From the NCBI RefSeq assembly GCF_028471905.1, contig NZ_CP116902.1:1524501-1588500 (forward strand): DNA of 64,000 nucleotides. The letters are read 5' to 3'. A program made the translations under genes and the position numbers. This document shows, piece by piece, positions 34,523 to 43,372 of the stretch. The notes below the pieces were generated by a model that searched no databases, was not told the DNA's origin, and saw nothing but the letters and a program-made list of their open reading frames with translations. The stretch's first letter is position 1; the number at the start of each line of letters is the position of its first letter. The stretch is from Aneurinibacillus uraniidurans (GTDB taxonomy: Bacteria > Bacillota > Bacilli > Aneurinibacillales > Aneurinibacillaceae).

Positions 34523-35400
34523 ACATGCGTCAACTGCTTGTCAATCCGGTGCTTAGCAAGGAATTCCGGGTACGGATGCGCTCCAAAAAGACACCGGGGA
34601 TTATTAGCTTTTATTTAGCTGCGCTTGCGATTGTCGTGTTTACCGTTATGTATTTTGCAATAAAAGATCGTCCAGGTTATCAGGCATCCAGTGCACAAGG
34701 ATTTTTTATATTGTTGTCGGCCTTGCAGTATGGTCTGATTATTTTTGCTACACCAGGCTTGACTGCCGGTGTCATTAGTGGGGAGCGTGAACGGCAGACG
34801 TTATCACTTCTTTTGACGACGAATTTGTCGGCTTGGCAGATTATTGTCGGCAAGTGGATGTCATCACTTAGCTTTATGATTTTGCTCGTACTTGCCTCGA
34901 TGCCGTTGTACAGTCTTGTATTGTTGTTTGGCAGTGTGTCTCCACTGCAAATGATGCAGACATTCGGCGTGTATTTCGTTACAATGATTTCAATTGGCGC
35001 AATGGGAGTGCTTATGTCGACGCTTATTAAGCGAACCGGAGCAGCAGCGGTTGCGACGTATTCGGTGGTGTTTGCTTATACGACATTGCTATCGATTGTT
35101 ACATGGATCATGGTGAAGTCGATAGATGATGATTTGCGAGCAGCTGCCCAGACAACAGGTCATATGGCGAGTATCATAACACACCCATTGTTTGACTGGC
35201 TGAATTTTTTGGTAGCGATCAATCCGGTGAATGCAGTGGTATATGTATTTCTTAACGATAAGTGGATGATTAACGATGTGACAGTGCAAGAGATGATGTT
35301 TCATCCGTATACAACATTTATTGTGTTCTATGTGATTCTTACGGTGCTCATTCTTGCACTTGCTTCGTTTCTGATTCGTCGTATTCAGATTCGCCCGTAG
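34519..35400 (+). CDS. ABC-2 type transporter permease
   Basis: A 293-residue protein with six hydrophobic segments. It begins NPVLSKEFRVRMRSKKTPG, then GVISGERERQTLSLLLTTNL, the ABC-2 membrane-interface motif. It resembles NatB/YhaP-like or gliding-type permeases. Substrate unknown; resistance to envelope-active compounds or export of an envelope component are the usual roles. It ends the XRE operon at a strong bidirectional terminator. Confidence 0.88.
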   Translation: MNMRQLLVNPVLSKEFRVRMRSKKTPGIISFYLAALAIVVFTVMYFAIKDRPGYQASSAQGFFILLSALQYGLIIFATPGLTAGVISGERERQTLSLLLTTNLSAWQIIVGKWMSSLSFMILLVLASMPLYSLVLLFGSVSPLQMMQTFGVYFVTMISIGAMGVLMSTLIKRTGAAAVATYSVVFAYTTLLSIVTWIMVKSIDDDLRAAAQTTGHMASIITHPLFDWLNFLVAINPVNAVVYVFLNDKWMINDVTVQEMMFHPYTTFIVFYVILTVLILALASFLIRRIQIRP

Positions 35401-35412
35401 AATGATTATCAT

Positions 35413-35459
35413 AACAGAGAACCCCCCGACCACTAAGGTAGTCGGGGGGTTCTCTGTTT
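35413..35459. terminator. Very strong bidirectional terminator
   Basis: A perfect 18-bp stem, aacagagaaccccccgac with gtcggggggttctctgtt around a 10-base loop, stands between the convergent ABC operon and the surface-protein gene on the opposite strand. Confidence 0.9.
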
Positions 35460-35482
35460 AGTAACTCTTTTCAGATTTAAAT

Positions 35483-36562
35483 CTAAGGGGTATATACAAT
35501 GCTGTCACCTGTTGTCGTATCAGTGTCTAACCCTGCACCAGTAAATGTGCGTGTTTCTGTTGTAGGCATTCGGTTGCCCAGTACATCTTGAATAGCGGTC
35601 GTACTTGAACCAGAAGCAAGAACGGTGACTTTGCTATCATTACTTTTATTTGTCATTATACCTGCTGTAGTGAGAATAACTGTTTTCCCATCAGGTTGGA
35701 GTATAGCAGAAACCGGTGTCACAGAGGTAGCACCTGAAAGCGGTGAGCCATCTGCTTTACTGAGTTCATAATTGGTCTTGGTTTCAGCAGATGCTTTTGT
35801 TACTTTTTCACTGAAAGTGACAAGCATACGCTTTTGGTCGATCCCTACGGCACTTATTACAGAAGGGCCTTTAAAGTCATAACCAAAATCAGAACCTGGG
35901 ATAGATGCGGCTCTACTATTTACACTAAGTGAACCCTCTTTCCCGGCAAGTGAAGAGATGGTTAGGTTATATTTTTTCTTATCGCTTCCCACTTGAGTCA
36001 CTTTTGAAATTGTTGTCAAAGAGCCATCTACCTTTACACTAAAACGAGCTGCATCAGGAACAGAAGAAAGTACATCAGATAAATCCACTTGTACAGTCGT
36101 CTCATTTAGTACGGTAACATTGGTGATCGTGATATTCCAAGTGGATCCGGTTTGACGATCTACTTCTATAATCTGACCATTAGAAGAAAGGGTTGCTGTC
36201 TTAATTGTTTCAGGAAGTGCACTGTATAGTAGAGCATTGTTTTCTGTGTATTCTTTTAGGTTACGTGAAGAAGAATAGGCGCTTAGAACATCTTTGTAAT
36301 CCACATAGCCCCGTTTTGAGTCATAAAGAGCAACGGCTTGACCAGAGATGAAGTGCTGCCATAGTTTACTGCCGGTTGACTTTGGATCAATGATGTAGTC
36401 TGTTCCAGACCTAACTAAATCATCGACTGAATAGTAGTAAAGTGTATTGTTTGATTTTGCTACGTATCCTTCAATTTCGGCTGATGTAATGCCGGTACTG
36501 CCTGACCATAACAGTGTAGTGGCACCCAGCAGTGCTAAGAAGGTTTTTTTTTGTTTTTTCAC
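35483..36562 (-). CDS. Secreted protein with SbsA-type Ig-like domains
   Basis: A 359-residue exported protein. The signal peptide runs to TSA near residue 28 (TFLALLGATTLLWSGSTGIT). After an N-terminal region of about 100 residues (KSNNTLYYYSVDDLV) come two beta-sandwich segments; the second (MLVTFSEKVTKASAETKTNY and DSKVTVLASGSSTTAIQDVLGNRM, split by a linker) resembles bacterial SbsA Ig-like domains of S-layer proteins. GTG 36562 follows AGGAGGCT. It ends the unit begun by the SLH protein 12 bases upstream, so the two are probably made and shown together on the wall. Confidence 0.75.
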   Translation of the reverse strand: MKKQKKTFLALLGATTLLWSGSTGITSAEIEGYVAKSNNTLYYYSVDDLVRSGTDYIIDPKSTGSKLWQHFISGQAVALYDSKRGYVDYKDVLSAYSSSRNLKEYTENNALLYSALPETIKTATLSSNGQIIEVDRQTGSTWNITITNVTVLNETTVQVDLSDVLSSVPDAARFSVKVDGSLTTISKVTQVGSDKKKYNLTISSLAGKEGSLSVNSRAASIPGSDFGYDFKGPSVISAVGIDQKRMLVTFSEKVTKASAETKTNYELSKADGSPLSGATSVTPVSAILQPDGKTVILTTAGIMTNKSNDSKVTVLASGSSTTAIQDVLGNRMPTTETRTFTGAGLDTDTTTGDSIVYTP

Positions 36563-36574
36563 GTTGTAGCCTCC

Positions 36575-38044
36575 TTACTTATTTTCTTCGACTGAAACAT
36601 ATAGGTCGTCAGCATTTAATGTTGTTTTAACAAGCCCGAAAAACTTCTTTTTATCAGGTGAGTAGATTAAGTAGCTACCTTCTACTTTGACACGGAAGTC
36701 ACGCGGTGATTGTGTGCCGCTTAGTGTAACGGTAATTTCTTTATAACCAAGTAGCTTGGAATCTTTCACTTGCGCTTTAGCTGTCGGTAGTCCGGCTCCC
36801 ATGTTAGGTAACACTTTGCTTGTACCTTCGACTTTAATACCGGATTTGACTTGTTTGAATCCCTTTGCCGTATCTTTAGGGTCAAGTAGGCGAAGCGAAT
36901 ACGTTTGATTTGGTAGAACGGTAATAGCATAATCTCCGTCAGAATCGGTTTTGCCGGTAAACGTTATATTGTTAGCTGTGAACGCAATTTTTGCGTTTTT
37001 TACCGGGTACGCATACTGACTGAGGAGTTTTCCTGAAAGCTGGACTCCTTGCTTCATACGGAGATTGACTTCTTTCGTAGTATTCGCTGTAACTTTTACA
37101 TTCGTTTCATACGCGACGTATCGGTCTTTGATTGCAACTACTGTATAAGTGCCAGGAGCTGGGCTAAGCGTATAATTACCACTAGGATCCCCTGAAACTT
37201 CTTGTTCCGGTTCAAAGGCACCGGATTTGATAACCTTAACGGTAAAAGGTGTAGCAGATTTGTCGTCAAGCGTCACCTTGCCCCGCACGGTTCCGGAAGT
37301 CGTTTGTGTTTTGGTCGACTGTGAACTTTGACTTGAACTAGTAGTCTGATTTGATTTCGTAGTTTGACCTGAACTAGTAGTTTGACCTGAACTAGTAGTC
37401 TGACCTGGTTTCGTAGTTTGAGTCGGTTGCTGCCCGGAAGAAACTGGCTTGAATGCGCGTGCTTTGTTCAGCATGACAGCCGCCTCTGCTCGCGTCATAT
37501 ATTTAGTGGGACCGAATGTACGATTTGCATAGCCGTTCATAATTCCTTTAGCAGTCAGTCCATTTACGCTTGTACGCGACCAGTCAGGTACAGTCACTGC
37601 GTCTGTAAAGGACTTGCTTGAGTTCTCTTCTGTAATCCCAAGTAAATTCCCTAACATAGCGGCTGCTTCTGCGCGCGTGACAAGCTTACTTGGCTGGAAC
37701 GTGTTATCTGGATAGCCGGACACATACCCGGCTTTTTTAGCGATTGCAATCTGAGAGTGAGACCAGAGAGAAGAAGGAACGTCTGTAAAGTCTGCGTTTC
37801 CATCAGTCGCTGTCAATTTAAAAGTTTTATTTACCATCGTCACGAATTCCGCACGAGATATGCGAAGATCCGGTCGGAATTTCCCATCTGGATAGCCTGT
37901 GACTGCCCCGATACTAACCATGCTATCGATTGATGACTTCATCCATGGAATATTCGTATCGCTAAAGCGTGCAGCTGACACAGGAGCAGCCAAGCTGGTA
38001 GCCAGGCATGCAGAAAGAAGGATGGCTGCAGATTTTTTTCTCAT
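36575..38044 (-). CDS. S-layer homology (SLH) domain surface protein
   Basis: A 489-residue exported protein. A signal peptide ends at APVSAA (about residue 24). Three SLH modules follow (about 25-195: VTGYPDGKFRPDLRISRAEF, VSGYPDNTFQPSKLVTRAEA and MNGYANRTFGPTKYMTRAEA), which anchor proteins to pyruvylated wall polymer. A Ser/Thr/Gln/Gly-rich linker at about 200-250 has repeats of TTSSGQ. Then come carboxypeptidase-regulatory-like beta domains (GNYTLSPAPGTYTVVAI, GDYAITVLPNQTYSLRLL). Its partner is the Ig-like protein just downstream. A clear wall-display role; ligand unknown. Confidence 0.88.
   Translation of the reverse strand: MRKKSAAILLSACLATSLAAPVSAARFSDTNIPWMKSSIDSMVSIGAVTGYPDGKFRPDLRISRAEFVTMVNKTFKLTATDGNADFTDVPSSLWSHSQIAIAKKAGYVSGYPDNTFQPSKLVTRAEAAAMLGNLLGITEENSSKSFTDAVTVPDWSRTSVNGLTAKGIMNGYANRTFGPTKYMTRAEAAVMLNKARAFKPVSSGQQPTQTTKPGQTTSSGQTTSSGQTTKSNQTTSSSQSSQSTKTQTTSGTVRGKVTLDDKSATPFTVKVIKSGAFEPEQEVSGDPSGNYTLSPAPGTYTVVAIKDRYVAYETNVKVTANTTKEVNLRMKQGVQLSGKLLSQYAYPVKNAKIAFTANNITFTGKTDSDGDYAITVLPNQTYSLRLLDPKDTAKGFKQVKSGIKVEGTSKVLPNMGAGLPTAKAQVKDSKLLGYKEITVTLSGTQSPRDFRVKVEGSYLIYSPDKKKFFGLVKTTLNADDLYVSVEENK
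37331..37402. repeat. 18-base repeats coding a TTSSGQ linker
   Basis: Near-identical 18-base units occur at 37331-37348, 37367-37384 and 37385-37402, the last two in tandem. They encode a hexapeptide Thr-Thr-Ser-Ser-Gly-Gln linker of the SLH protein and could vary in number by slippage. Confidence 0.8.
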
Positions 38045-38127
38045 GATAGCTAAAAAACCCCCGTTTTTCTAAAATATGTTCTCCTTCATTATATATCGGA
38101 TTGGAAAGGGGTGGTAGAAAAATAAAT

Positions 38128-38154
38128 AGAAAAAAACAGGACATACGTCCTGTT
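38128..38154 (-). terminator. Rho-independent terminator after yidD
   Basis: On the minus strand aacaggac pairs with gtcctgtt around a short loop and leads to a run of T residues. It lies just after the yidD stop. Confidence 0.75.
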
Positions 38155-38169
38155 ATACGCCTTATGAGC

Positions 38170-38394
38170 TTATGATTCTTTTTTCTTTGGAACCGGGTCG
38201 ATGCCGCCGGGGTGGAAGGGATGACACTTCAGAATTCGCTTTATTGTGAGCCAGCCGCCTTTGAACGCTCCGAATCGCTGAATGGCTTCTAATCCATAGT
38301 GGGAGCAGGACGGATAGAAGCGGCAGGAAGGAGGCAGGAGAGGAGAGAGAATTCGTTGATAGGCGCGAATTAAAAATAGTAGAATGGTTTTCAT
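38170..38394 (-). CDS. yidD: Membrane protein insertion efficiency factor YidD
   Basis: A 74-residue protein with the YidD pattern: [29 protein letters not shown] and HPGGIDPVP, with the three conserved cysteines. YidD assists YidC-dependent insertion of membrane proteins. The ORF could be extended upstream to 38514 but homology starts at ATG 38394, preceded by GGAGG about 11 bases before. It is not near rpmH-rnpA-yidC here, which is usual for Bacilli. Diverges from the CobW GTPase gene. Confidence 0.92.
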   Translation of the reverse strand: MKTILLFLIRAYQRILSPLLPPSCRFYPSCSHYGLEAIQRFGAFKGGWLTIKRILKCHPFHPGGIDPVPKKKES

Positions 38395-38507
38395 CGTATC
38401 GTTATTCCTCCGCTGCAACATATATGGCTCATTATACAGGATACATGGTGAATGATCACGCCAAAGAGGTATAATTGTACTACATCGGCAAGAAAGGAAC
38501 GACACAT

Positions 38508-39464
38508 ATGGCACAAGGACAAATTGAATTGTATATACTCACGGGATTTCTCGGCAGCGGGAAAAGTACACTGCTCGCTCGCTTGTTGGAAGCAGAACAC
38601 AAGCAAGAGCGGCGAGTTGGTGTCATTATGAACGAAGTGGGCGAGATTAGCATTGATTCGGCATACATACCAGACGGCATGCCGCTTGCAGAATTGCTCA
38701 ATGGCTGTGTGTGCTGCAGCATACAGGGAGAGCTGACGATGCAGTTATATCAGATGGCTCAGACGTATGAGCTAGACGCAGTATATATCGAGGCGACAGG
38801 AGCTGCACACCCGCTTGAAGTGCTCGAAGCTTGCACACATCCATCGCTTGCGCCACTGTATGAGATGCGTGCGATCGTAGGCGTGATTGATATGAAGCAG
38901 TGGCAAAATCGCCAGGAACTAAAAAAGCCTGTGCAGCAGTTGCTAGAAGCACAGGCAAAATATGTGGATATTATCATTGGTACGAAGCAGGATCGGCTTA
39001 CGGAAGCGGAACGAGTAACGGTAGCTGAGACCATAACATCATGTCAGCCAGAAGCGATACATACTTTTACAACGTATGCACGGATTGATCCTGATATCAT
39101 AACTAGATCGCGACCACGCTACCGGACAGATCAGCCGCATGAGAAGACGCACGTTCATCACCATTTGCATCTGCGTACGTATACTCGGTTTTTGTCGGGG
39201 GCGCTGCCGCGTATGGCGTTTGAAAACTGGCTGCGCAGCTTGCCGCCTACGGTGTATCGAGCCAAAGGCTTTATTCATGTGACGGATACGTCGCGCCTGT
39301 TTTTATTCCAGTACGCATATGGCGAACCGATGCTCATTCCGTACAACAGCGACCGTCCGTGTGAGGATGTGCTTGTGTTTATTGGAGATAATCTGGATAC
39401 GGATCGGATTGAACAGGCGTTGAATGAGCTTGAGAATGCGGCGAGACGAGAGGGAACTTTGTAG
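38508..39464 (+). CDS. CobW/COG0523 family GTPase (G3E)
   Basis: About 318 residues. The G1 loop is [21 protein letters not shown] follows, the metal-binding CxCC motif is [12 protein letters not shown], the G4-like element is [11 protein letters not shown], and a His-rich segment [12 protein letters not shown] precedes the C-terminal CobW_C domain. COG0523 proteins are metal chaperones or insertases, often for zinc. GAAAGGAACG precedes ATG 38508. No Zur-type box was clear upstream. The metal is not fixed by sequence, though the histidine-rich stretch favours zinc, nickel or cobalt. Confidence 0.9.
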   Translation: MAQGQIELYILTGFLGSGKSTLLARLLEAEHKQERRVGVIMNEVGEISIDSAYIPDGMPLAELLNGCVCCSIQGELTMQLYQMAQTYELDAVYIEATGAAHPLEVLEACTHPSLAPLYEMRAIVGVIDMKQWQNRQELKKPVQQLLEAQAKYVDIIIGTKQDRLTEAERVTVAETITSCQPEAIHTFTTYARIDPDIITRSRPRYRTDQPHEKTHVHHHLHLRTYTRFLSGALPRMAFENWLRSLPPTVYRAKGFIHVTDTSRLFLFQYAYGEPMLIPYNSDRPCEDVLVFIGDNLDTDRIEQALNELENAARREGTL

Positions 39465-39803
39465 TTATCCGATCATTTTATACCCGATATACATGACCAC
39501 GAGCAGGTCAATGATAAATAGCACCCATAGTATAGGTCTGCGCTCGCCTTTATACGCATCGAGCAGGATCATCTCCATTAACCCGATCAAGAAAAGTGCC
39601 AGTGAGCCTTTTACAAGCGTAATCGGGATGAAATTGTAGGCTGAAACGAGCATAAAACCGCTGACGATGACAAGCAACATGACGAGGCGGGTGAGCATAT
39701 GAAGAATTTTATACCCTTGTTCATTTCCTAAGCGCAGGATAATAAAGCTGAGAACGAATAAAATGAGAAGCAGAGACCATAATCCGGTATGTATGTGTAC
39801 CAT
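39465..39803 (-). CDS. yisL: DUF1516 family membrane protein YisL
   Basis: A 112-residue, four-helix membrane protein beginning MVHIHTGLWSLLLILFVLSF and containing LHMLTRLVMLLVIVSGFML, a match to YisL. Function unknown. AAAAGGACG precedes the ATG at 39803. Its stop directly abuts the CobW stop, so the two converge with no spacer. Confidence 0.88.
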   Translation of the reverse strand: MVHIHTGLWSLLLILFVLSFIILRLGNEQGYKILHMLTRLVMLLVIVSGFMLVSAYNFIPITLVKGSLALFLIGLMEMILLDAYKGERRPILWVLFIIDLLVVMYIGYKMIG

Positions 39804-39988
39804 AAGTAATCACGTCCTTTTTATAACATTTCTTTTACTATACCATGCCGTATTAGCCTTGCAAGTGAGAGGGCCGATTGAATGTGTTGAAGCGTTGTGG
39901 AGAGCAGCTAGGCGGATAGAAAAAGTATGAAACGAAAATTAGTCGTCTACGTATAAGTAGCAAAGAGGAAAAGAGAGGGGGAGACGAG

Positions 39989-40324
39989 ATGAAATGGATC
40001 TGGCACTGGGTATTGTCGGCTGTCGCTTTATTGATCGTTGCCTGGTTATTTAACGGAATCTGGTTTGATACAGTTGGTGCTGCATTTATGGCTGCTCTTG
40101 TATTAGGGGTTATCAATACCATTCTACGTCCGATTTTGAAGCTGCTCGCTTTACCAATCACCATTTTGACCTTTGGAATTTTTTCGCTCGTTATTAATGC
40201 GGCGATGCTTACTCTAGCCGGGCATCTAGTCAGTGGGTTTCATGTCAGCGGCTTTTTCACAGCCTTTTTTGCCTCCATTGTGCTGTCTATTGTGAGCAGT
40301 GTGTTGTATGCGGCGCTGGAATAG
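39989..40324 (+). CDS. Phage holin family 4 / YvlD-like membrane protein
   Basis: A 111-residue protein with four hydrophobic segments. LGVINTILRPILKLLALPIT and GFHVSGFFTAFFASIVLS are the two recognisable YvlD motifs. Despite the holin label, such chromosomal genes have no proven lytic role and YvlD belongs to an envelope-stress operon in B. subtilis. AGAGAGGGGGAGACG precedes ATG 39989. A terminator follows. Confidence 0.87.
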   Translation: MKWIWHWVLSAVALLIVAWLFNGIWFDTVGAAFMAALVLGVINTILRPILKLLALPITILTFGIFSLVINAAMLTLAGHLVSGFHVSGFFTAFFASIVLSIVSSVLYAALE

Positions 40325-40328
40325 CACA

Positions 40329-40370
40329 AAACAGGAGCTATCCCACCATTTGGGACAGCTCCTGTTTTTG
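40329..40370. terminator. Bidirectional terminator
   Basis: acaggagctatccca pairs with tgggacagctcctgt, one mismatch, then TTTTT. It lies between the YvlD-like gene and the opposing small gene at 40382. Confidence 0.88.
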
Positions 40371-40381
40371 TATGAAGAAGA

Positions 40382-40576
40382 CTACGCCATCAGCTTCAGG
40401 CTTTGCGTAATCACACGAGTTTCTTCTTTTGTCAGTTGTTTTCCATTGTAGTGAACTTCATGCTGGTCGAGAAAATCAGCCAGGTTCATCGCAATATTCC
40501 ATTCAAATCGGTCATCAAAAATATCCGTCAGTTCTACAGGTTCACCAGAGCACAGAACGTCACGAATTGTTTTCAT
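40382..40576 (-). CDS. Small protein of unknown function
   Basis: A 64-residue acidic soluble protein, starting MKTIRDVLCSGEPVELTDIF and ending in KEETRVITQSLKLMA. No domain recognised. AAAGGTG precedes the ATG at 40576, and a convergent terminator lies after the stop, so it is probably a real gene. Codon use matches its neighbours. Confidence 0.6.
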   Translation of the reverse strand: MKTIRDVLCSGEPVELTDIFDDRFEWNIAMNLADFLDQHEVHYNGKQLTKEETRVITQSLKLMA

Positions 40577-40737
40577 ACGTAATAAAACACCTTTCTTTAG
40601 GCAAAGTCATTGTTATGCACGCGTTCTATCGTACGTCATCCTTCACATAAAGTCCATAGGCATGAAAGTGTTGGTTTCGCTTTCAAATATGTATAAATTG
40701 TGAACCGGGATAAACCCGGCTCATGGAAACAAAAAAG

Positions 40738-40947
40738 TTATTTGCGTGCTTCATCCTTAATCTCACTACGCATCGATTCGATGCTGTTGCGGCGGCGTTC
40801 GTTTTTCTCTTCAACTTTATGACGCTGCTCTTCGCTCATATGCGTATTGCTCATCGTCTCTTCTGCGGCTTCGATGTTTCCGATCGTGTTTTGAATCATT
40901 TCCTGTAGTTTTTGCACGTTGTCCTGACGGTTATCTGGTTTCGCCAT
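40738..40947 (-). CDS. tlp: Small acid-soluble spore protein Tlp
   Basis: A 69-residue hydrophilic protein, MAKPDNRQDNVQKLQEMIQN onward, then ENERRRNSIESMRSEIKDE, clearly Tlp (thioredoxin-like protein), a minor spore component made in the forespore. ATG 40947 follows GGGGGCAA; a longer ORF to 41076 is artificial. A SigG-type promoter lies about 50 bases upstream. Its presence shows the organism forms endospores. Confidence 0.93.
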   Translation of the reverse strand: MAKPDNRQDNVQKLQEMIQNTIGNIEAAEETMSNTHMSEEQRHKVEEKNERRRNSIESMRSEIKDEARK

Positions 40948-40995
40948 CGAAATTGCCCCCTTACAGAGAATGTAGATGCAGACTGCATCCGAAAC

Positions 40996-41026
40996 TATTG
41001 TGCAACAACGAAACAAAACATATGCA
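40996..41026 (-). promoter_or_regulatory. tlp: Probable SigG promoter of tlp
   Basis: Reading the minus strand, TGCATA (41026-41021) lies 18 bases from CACAATA (41002-40996). This agrees with the forespore sigma-G pattern (TGMATA, CATAMTA) with few mismatches and fits known SigG control of tlp. Confidence 0.5.
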
Positions 41027-41143
41027 GCACTAACAAAATATAATGATAAATATGCAAAATTTGCATTTTTTAACAAGTGTATTCATCGTTATAATAAACT
41101 TACATAAGTTATGAAATATTCAGAAGACTGAGGAGGAGCGGGG

Positions 41144-41365
41144 ATGCACGATCCGCGGAAGTGTGAGAATTGCTGGTGGATATGTGGAAATACAAATCAA
41201 TGTCTGTTTTTAGAGGAACTGCAACAGTTACAGAAAACGCCCAAACAAACCGTATGCTGGGGATGGCGCCCGATTGAAACAGAAGAACGCCATGCTTATC
41301 TGGCTTCACACGGGCGAGAAGTGGACCGAATCGGACGCTTGCCTGTCTGGACAGAATGTTTGTAG
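41144..41365 (+). CDS. Small cysteine-rich protein
   Basis: A 73-residue protein. CENCWWICGNTNQC and a later CWGWRPIE place five cysteines, a possible metal-binding or disulphide-bonded knuckle, with another Cys at the end. No family recognised. GAGGAGGAGCGGGG before ATG 41144 is a very strong ribosome site and a terminator follows, so expression is likely. Confidence 0.68.
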   Translation: MHDPRKCENCWWICGNTNQCLFLEELQQLQKTPKQTVCWGWRPIETEERHAYLASHGREVDRIGRLPVWTECL

Positions 41366-41389
41366 CTGCATCCAGCCTCAGTCATACAA

Positions 41390-41436
41390 AACAAGGCCCC
41401 TGTTGTCCAAAATGGACAGAGGGGCCTTGCTTTGTA
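41390..41436. terminator. Bidirectional terminator
   Basis: caaggcccctgttgtcc pairs with ggacagaggggccttg, with one offset, followed by CTTTGT. It separates the cysteine-rich gene from the convergent DedA gene. Confidence 0.85.
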
Positions 41437-41446
41437 AGGAAAGTAA

Positions 41447-42043
41447 TTAGGCATTTTTCCGTTTTTTACGAAGAATGTTAAGTATGTATAACACGGTAGC
41501 GATGATTGCAATCCAGACTAGCGGCTGTACATAAGGGGCAGCTTTCTCATTGATATGTTCCCACTGTGCACCGAGCTCTCTGCCTAATGTTACGAACAGA
41601 ATGGACCACGGGATAACCGCAAGCGTTGTATACAACGTAAACTTAGTAAATGACATACGGGCAATACCAGCGGGAATCGAAATTGCATGGCGCACAACGG
41701 GAATGAAACGAGCGGTAAAAATTACGCCGACACCGTATCGATTAAACCAGTATTCCGCGAGGTCGATTTGCTTGCTGTGAATAAACAAATATTTCCCGTA
41801 TTTTTCAAGGAACGGGCGTCCGCCATAATAGCCGATCCAGTACAAAAATAACTGGGCGATTGTGCCCCCGATCGTGCCCGCGATGATGGCACCGACGAAC
41901 GTGATAGAACCTTGGGAGACAAGAAACCCTCCATAAGCGAGTACAATTTCACTCGGAATTATTTCAATCATTAATCCGATCGCAATGCCGAAATAGCCGA
42001 GATCGCTTAAAAACATAAGCACGGAATGAACAAATTGTTGCAT
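41447..42043 (-). CDS. DedA family membrane protein
   Basis: A 198-residue DedA (SNARE-associated/VTT) protein. MIEIIPSEIVLAYGGFLVSQ holds the early acidic motif, GYYGGRPFLEKYGKYLF the loop, and FIPVVRHAISIPAGIARM the conserved arginine motif. DedA proteins act in membrane homeostasis and undecaprenyl-phosphate or phospholipid flipping. AAGGAGGAGGAG precedes the ATG. It ends in basic residues typical of the family. Confidence 0.92.
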   Translation of the reverse strand: MQQFVHSVLMFLSDLGYFGIAIGLMIEIIPSEIVLAYGGFLVSQGSITFVGAIIAGTIGGTIAQLFLYWIGYYGGRPFLEKYGKYLFIHSKQIDLAEYWFNRYGVGVIFTARFIPVVRHAISIPAGIARMSFTKFTLYTTLAVIPWSILFVTLGRELGAQWEHINEKAAPYVQPLVWIAIIATVLYILNILRKKRKNA

Positions 42044-42263
42044 GACTCCTCCTCCTTGTTTGCTACTTTACATTGTACTGCGCAACGAAATTCCCGACAA
42101 GGATAAGATTGGAACTAGGACCATTCAGGAGTTATGCAAGTCTATTCTCCTCTTTTAGATAGCGAAAAAAGTAACAAGGCATGGTGTCTATCGCTCTATT
42201 TTATACCAAAAATTTAACAGGTATAATGAAACTAACGATAATGAAAGCAGGAGGCGAGTGTTC

Positions 42264-42485
42264 ATGAAAAAGCAGCGGACAGCCGTGCTAGAAAAGCCTA
42301 GCTCCGGAACGAGATCAGCTGTGTTGTATGGGATGCAGTCGGATGCTGAAGTAGATATGTACCGCAAAGTACGCGCATACCTGCTTCAAAATCCACGGGC
42401 CAATGCGATGCAGGTAGCCAATGCGACGAATGTATCTGTCTATAAGATTACACAGTTTGTACGCGAAGGACTTCTTCGCCATTAG
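42264..42485 (+). CDS. Small helix-turn-helix protein (YvyF C-terminus-like)
   Basis: A 73-residue protein whose C-terminal half reads [20 protein letters not shown] then REGLLRH, an HTH resembling the end of flagellar-operon protein YvyF, without the N-terminal zinc-finger part. GCAGGAGGCGA fixes ATG 42264. A terminator follows at once. Probably a small DNA- or protein-binding factor; no target suggested. Confidence 0.65.
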   Translation: MKKQRTAVLEKPSSGTRSAVLYGMQSDAEVDMYRKVRAYLLQNPRANAMQVANATNVSVYKITQFVREGLLRH

Positions 42486-42499
42486 AAGCTATACGTACT

Positions 42500-42532
42500 A
42501 AAAGCCGGATGATTGCTCCCGGCTTTTTTTTG
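42500..42532 (+). terminator. Rho-independent terminator
   Basis: aaaagccgg pairs with ccggctttt around a 10-base loop, then a T run, just after the small HTH gene. Confidence 0.85.
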
Positions 42533-42610
42533 TGCTGTATGTGCATGTATGATTTACCGAAGCTGTTTCATACTAGAAAGAGCCAACGTATAGAGGAGGG
42601 TCTTTCTAGT

Positions 42611-43372
42611 ATGCGAGAGCAAATGAATGAATTCGAACCGCAGCCGATGCCGCAGGACCCGGAGAAAGCTCCGGTGCAAGAACCACGCAAGGCTGTTACT
42701 GAGATGATTCAGCAGTTCGGTCAGACCAATGTGCCAACGATGTCAGAGAACAATATTTTCTGTTTGCCGATCATTGGTCAGATTGAAGGTCACCTGCAGC
42801 TGCCGCCCCAAAACAAAACGACAAAATACGAACACCTTATTCCACAGCTTGTCGCAGCCGAGCAAAATCCGCAGGTGGAAGGTGTACTTTTGATTTTAAA
42901 TACAGTCGGCGGTGATGTGGAAGCAGGATTGGCGATTGCGGAGATGATGGCTTCGATCTCGAAGCCTACCGTATCGCTCGTATTAGGCGGTGGTCATAGT
43001 ATTGGTGTACCGATTGCTGTATCGACAGATTACTCGTTTATTGCCGAAACCGCGACGATGACGATCCATCCTGTGCGCTTGACTGGACTTGTCATAGGAG
43101 TGGCCGAAAGCTTTGAGTATATGGAAAAAATGCAGGATCGCGTTGTGAAATTTGTGGTTAATCATTCGAAGATAGGGGAAGAGCAGTTCCGTTCGCTTAT
43201 GCTGAAAGTCGGTGAACTTAGCCGTGATGTTGGCACAAATGTAGTCGGTACGAAAGCAGTAGAGTACGGACTAATTGATGAAGTGGGTGGACTTGGTCAG
43301 GCTATTGCAGAGTTGCGCAAACGCATTGAGGCGAATCGTCCAATCAAGGAGCAGGAGCAGGTGGTTCAATGA
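42611..43372 (+). CDS. tepA: ClpP-fold protease TepA (translocation-enhancing protein)
   Basis: A 253-residue ClpP-like serine protease. [19 protein letters not shown] is the oxyanion strand-turn, catalytic Ser130 lies in [13 protein letters not shown], and the His is in [10 protein letters not shown]. The N-terminal 40 residues are acidic and disordered. TepA of B. subtilis helps germination and degrades small acid-soluble spore proteins, and was first linked with protein secretion. GAGGAGGG precedes ATG 42611. ylzJ overlaps its end, as in other Bacilli. In B. subtilis spoIIIE comes next, but here it is 6.6 kb away. Confidence 0.9.
   Translation: MREQMNEFEPQPMPQDPEKAPVQEPRKAVTEMIQQFGQTNVPTMSENNIFCLPIIGQIEGHLQLPPQNKTTKYEHLIPQLVAAEQNPQVEGVLLILNTVGGDVEAGLAIAEMMASISKPTVSLVLGGGHSIGVPIAVSTDYSFIAETATMTIHPVRLTGLVIGVAESFEYMEKMQDRVVKFVVNHSKIGEEQFRSLMLKVGELSRDVGTNVVGTKAVEYGLIDEVGGLGQAIAELRKRIEANRPIKEQEQVVQ

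Noticed and set aside
39989-40324. Prophage holin
   Set aside because: The holin family 4/YvlD label is misleading; no phage genes are nearby and the gene has its own terminator.
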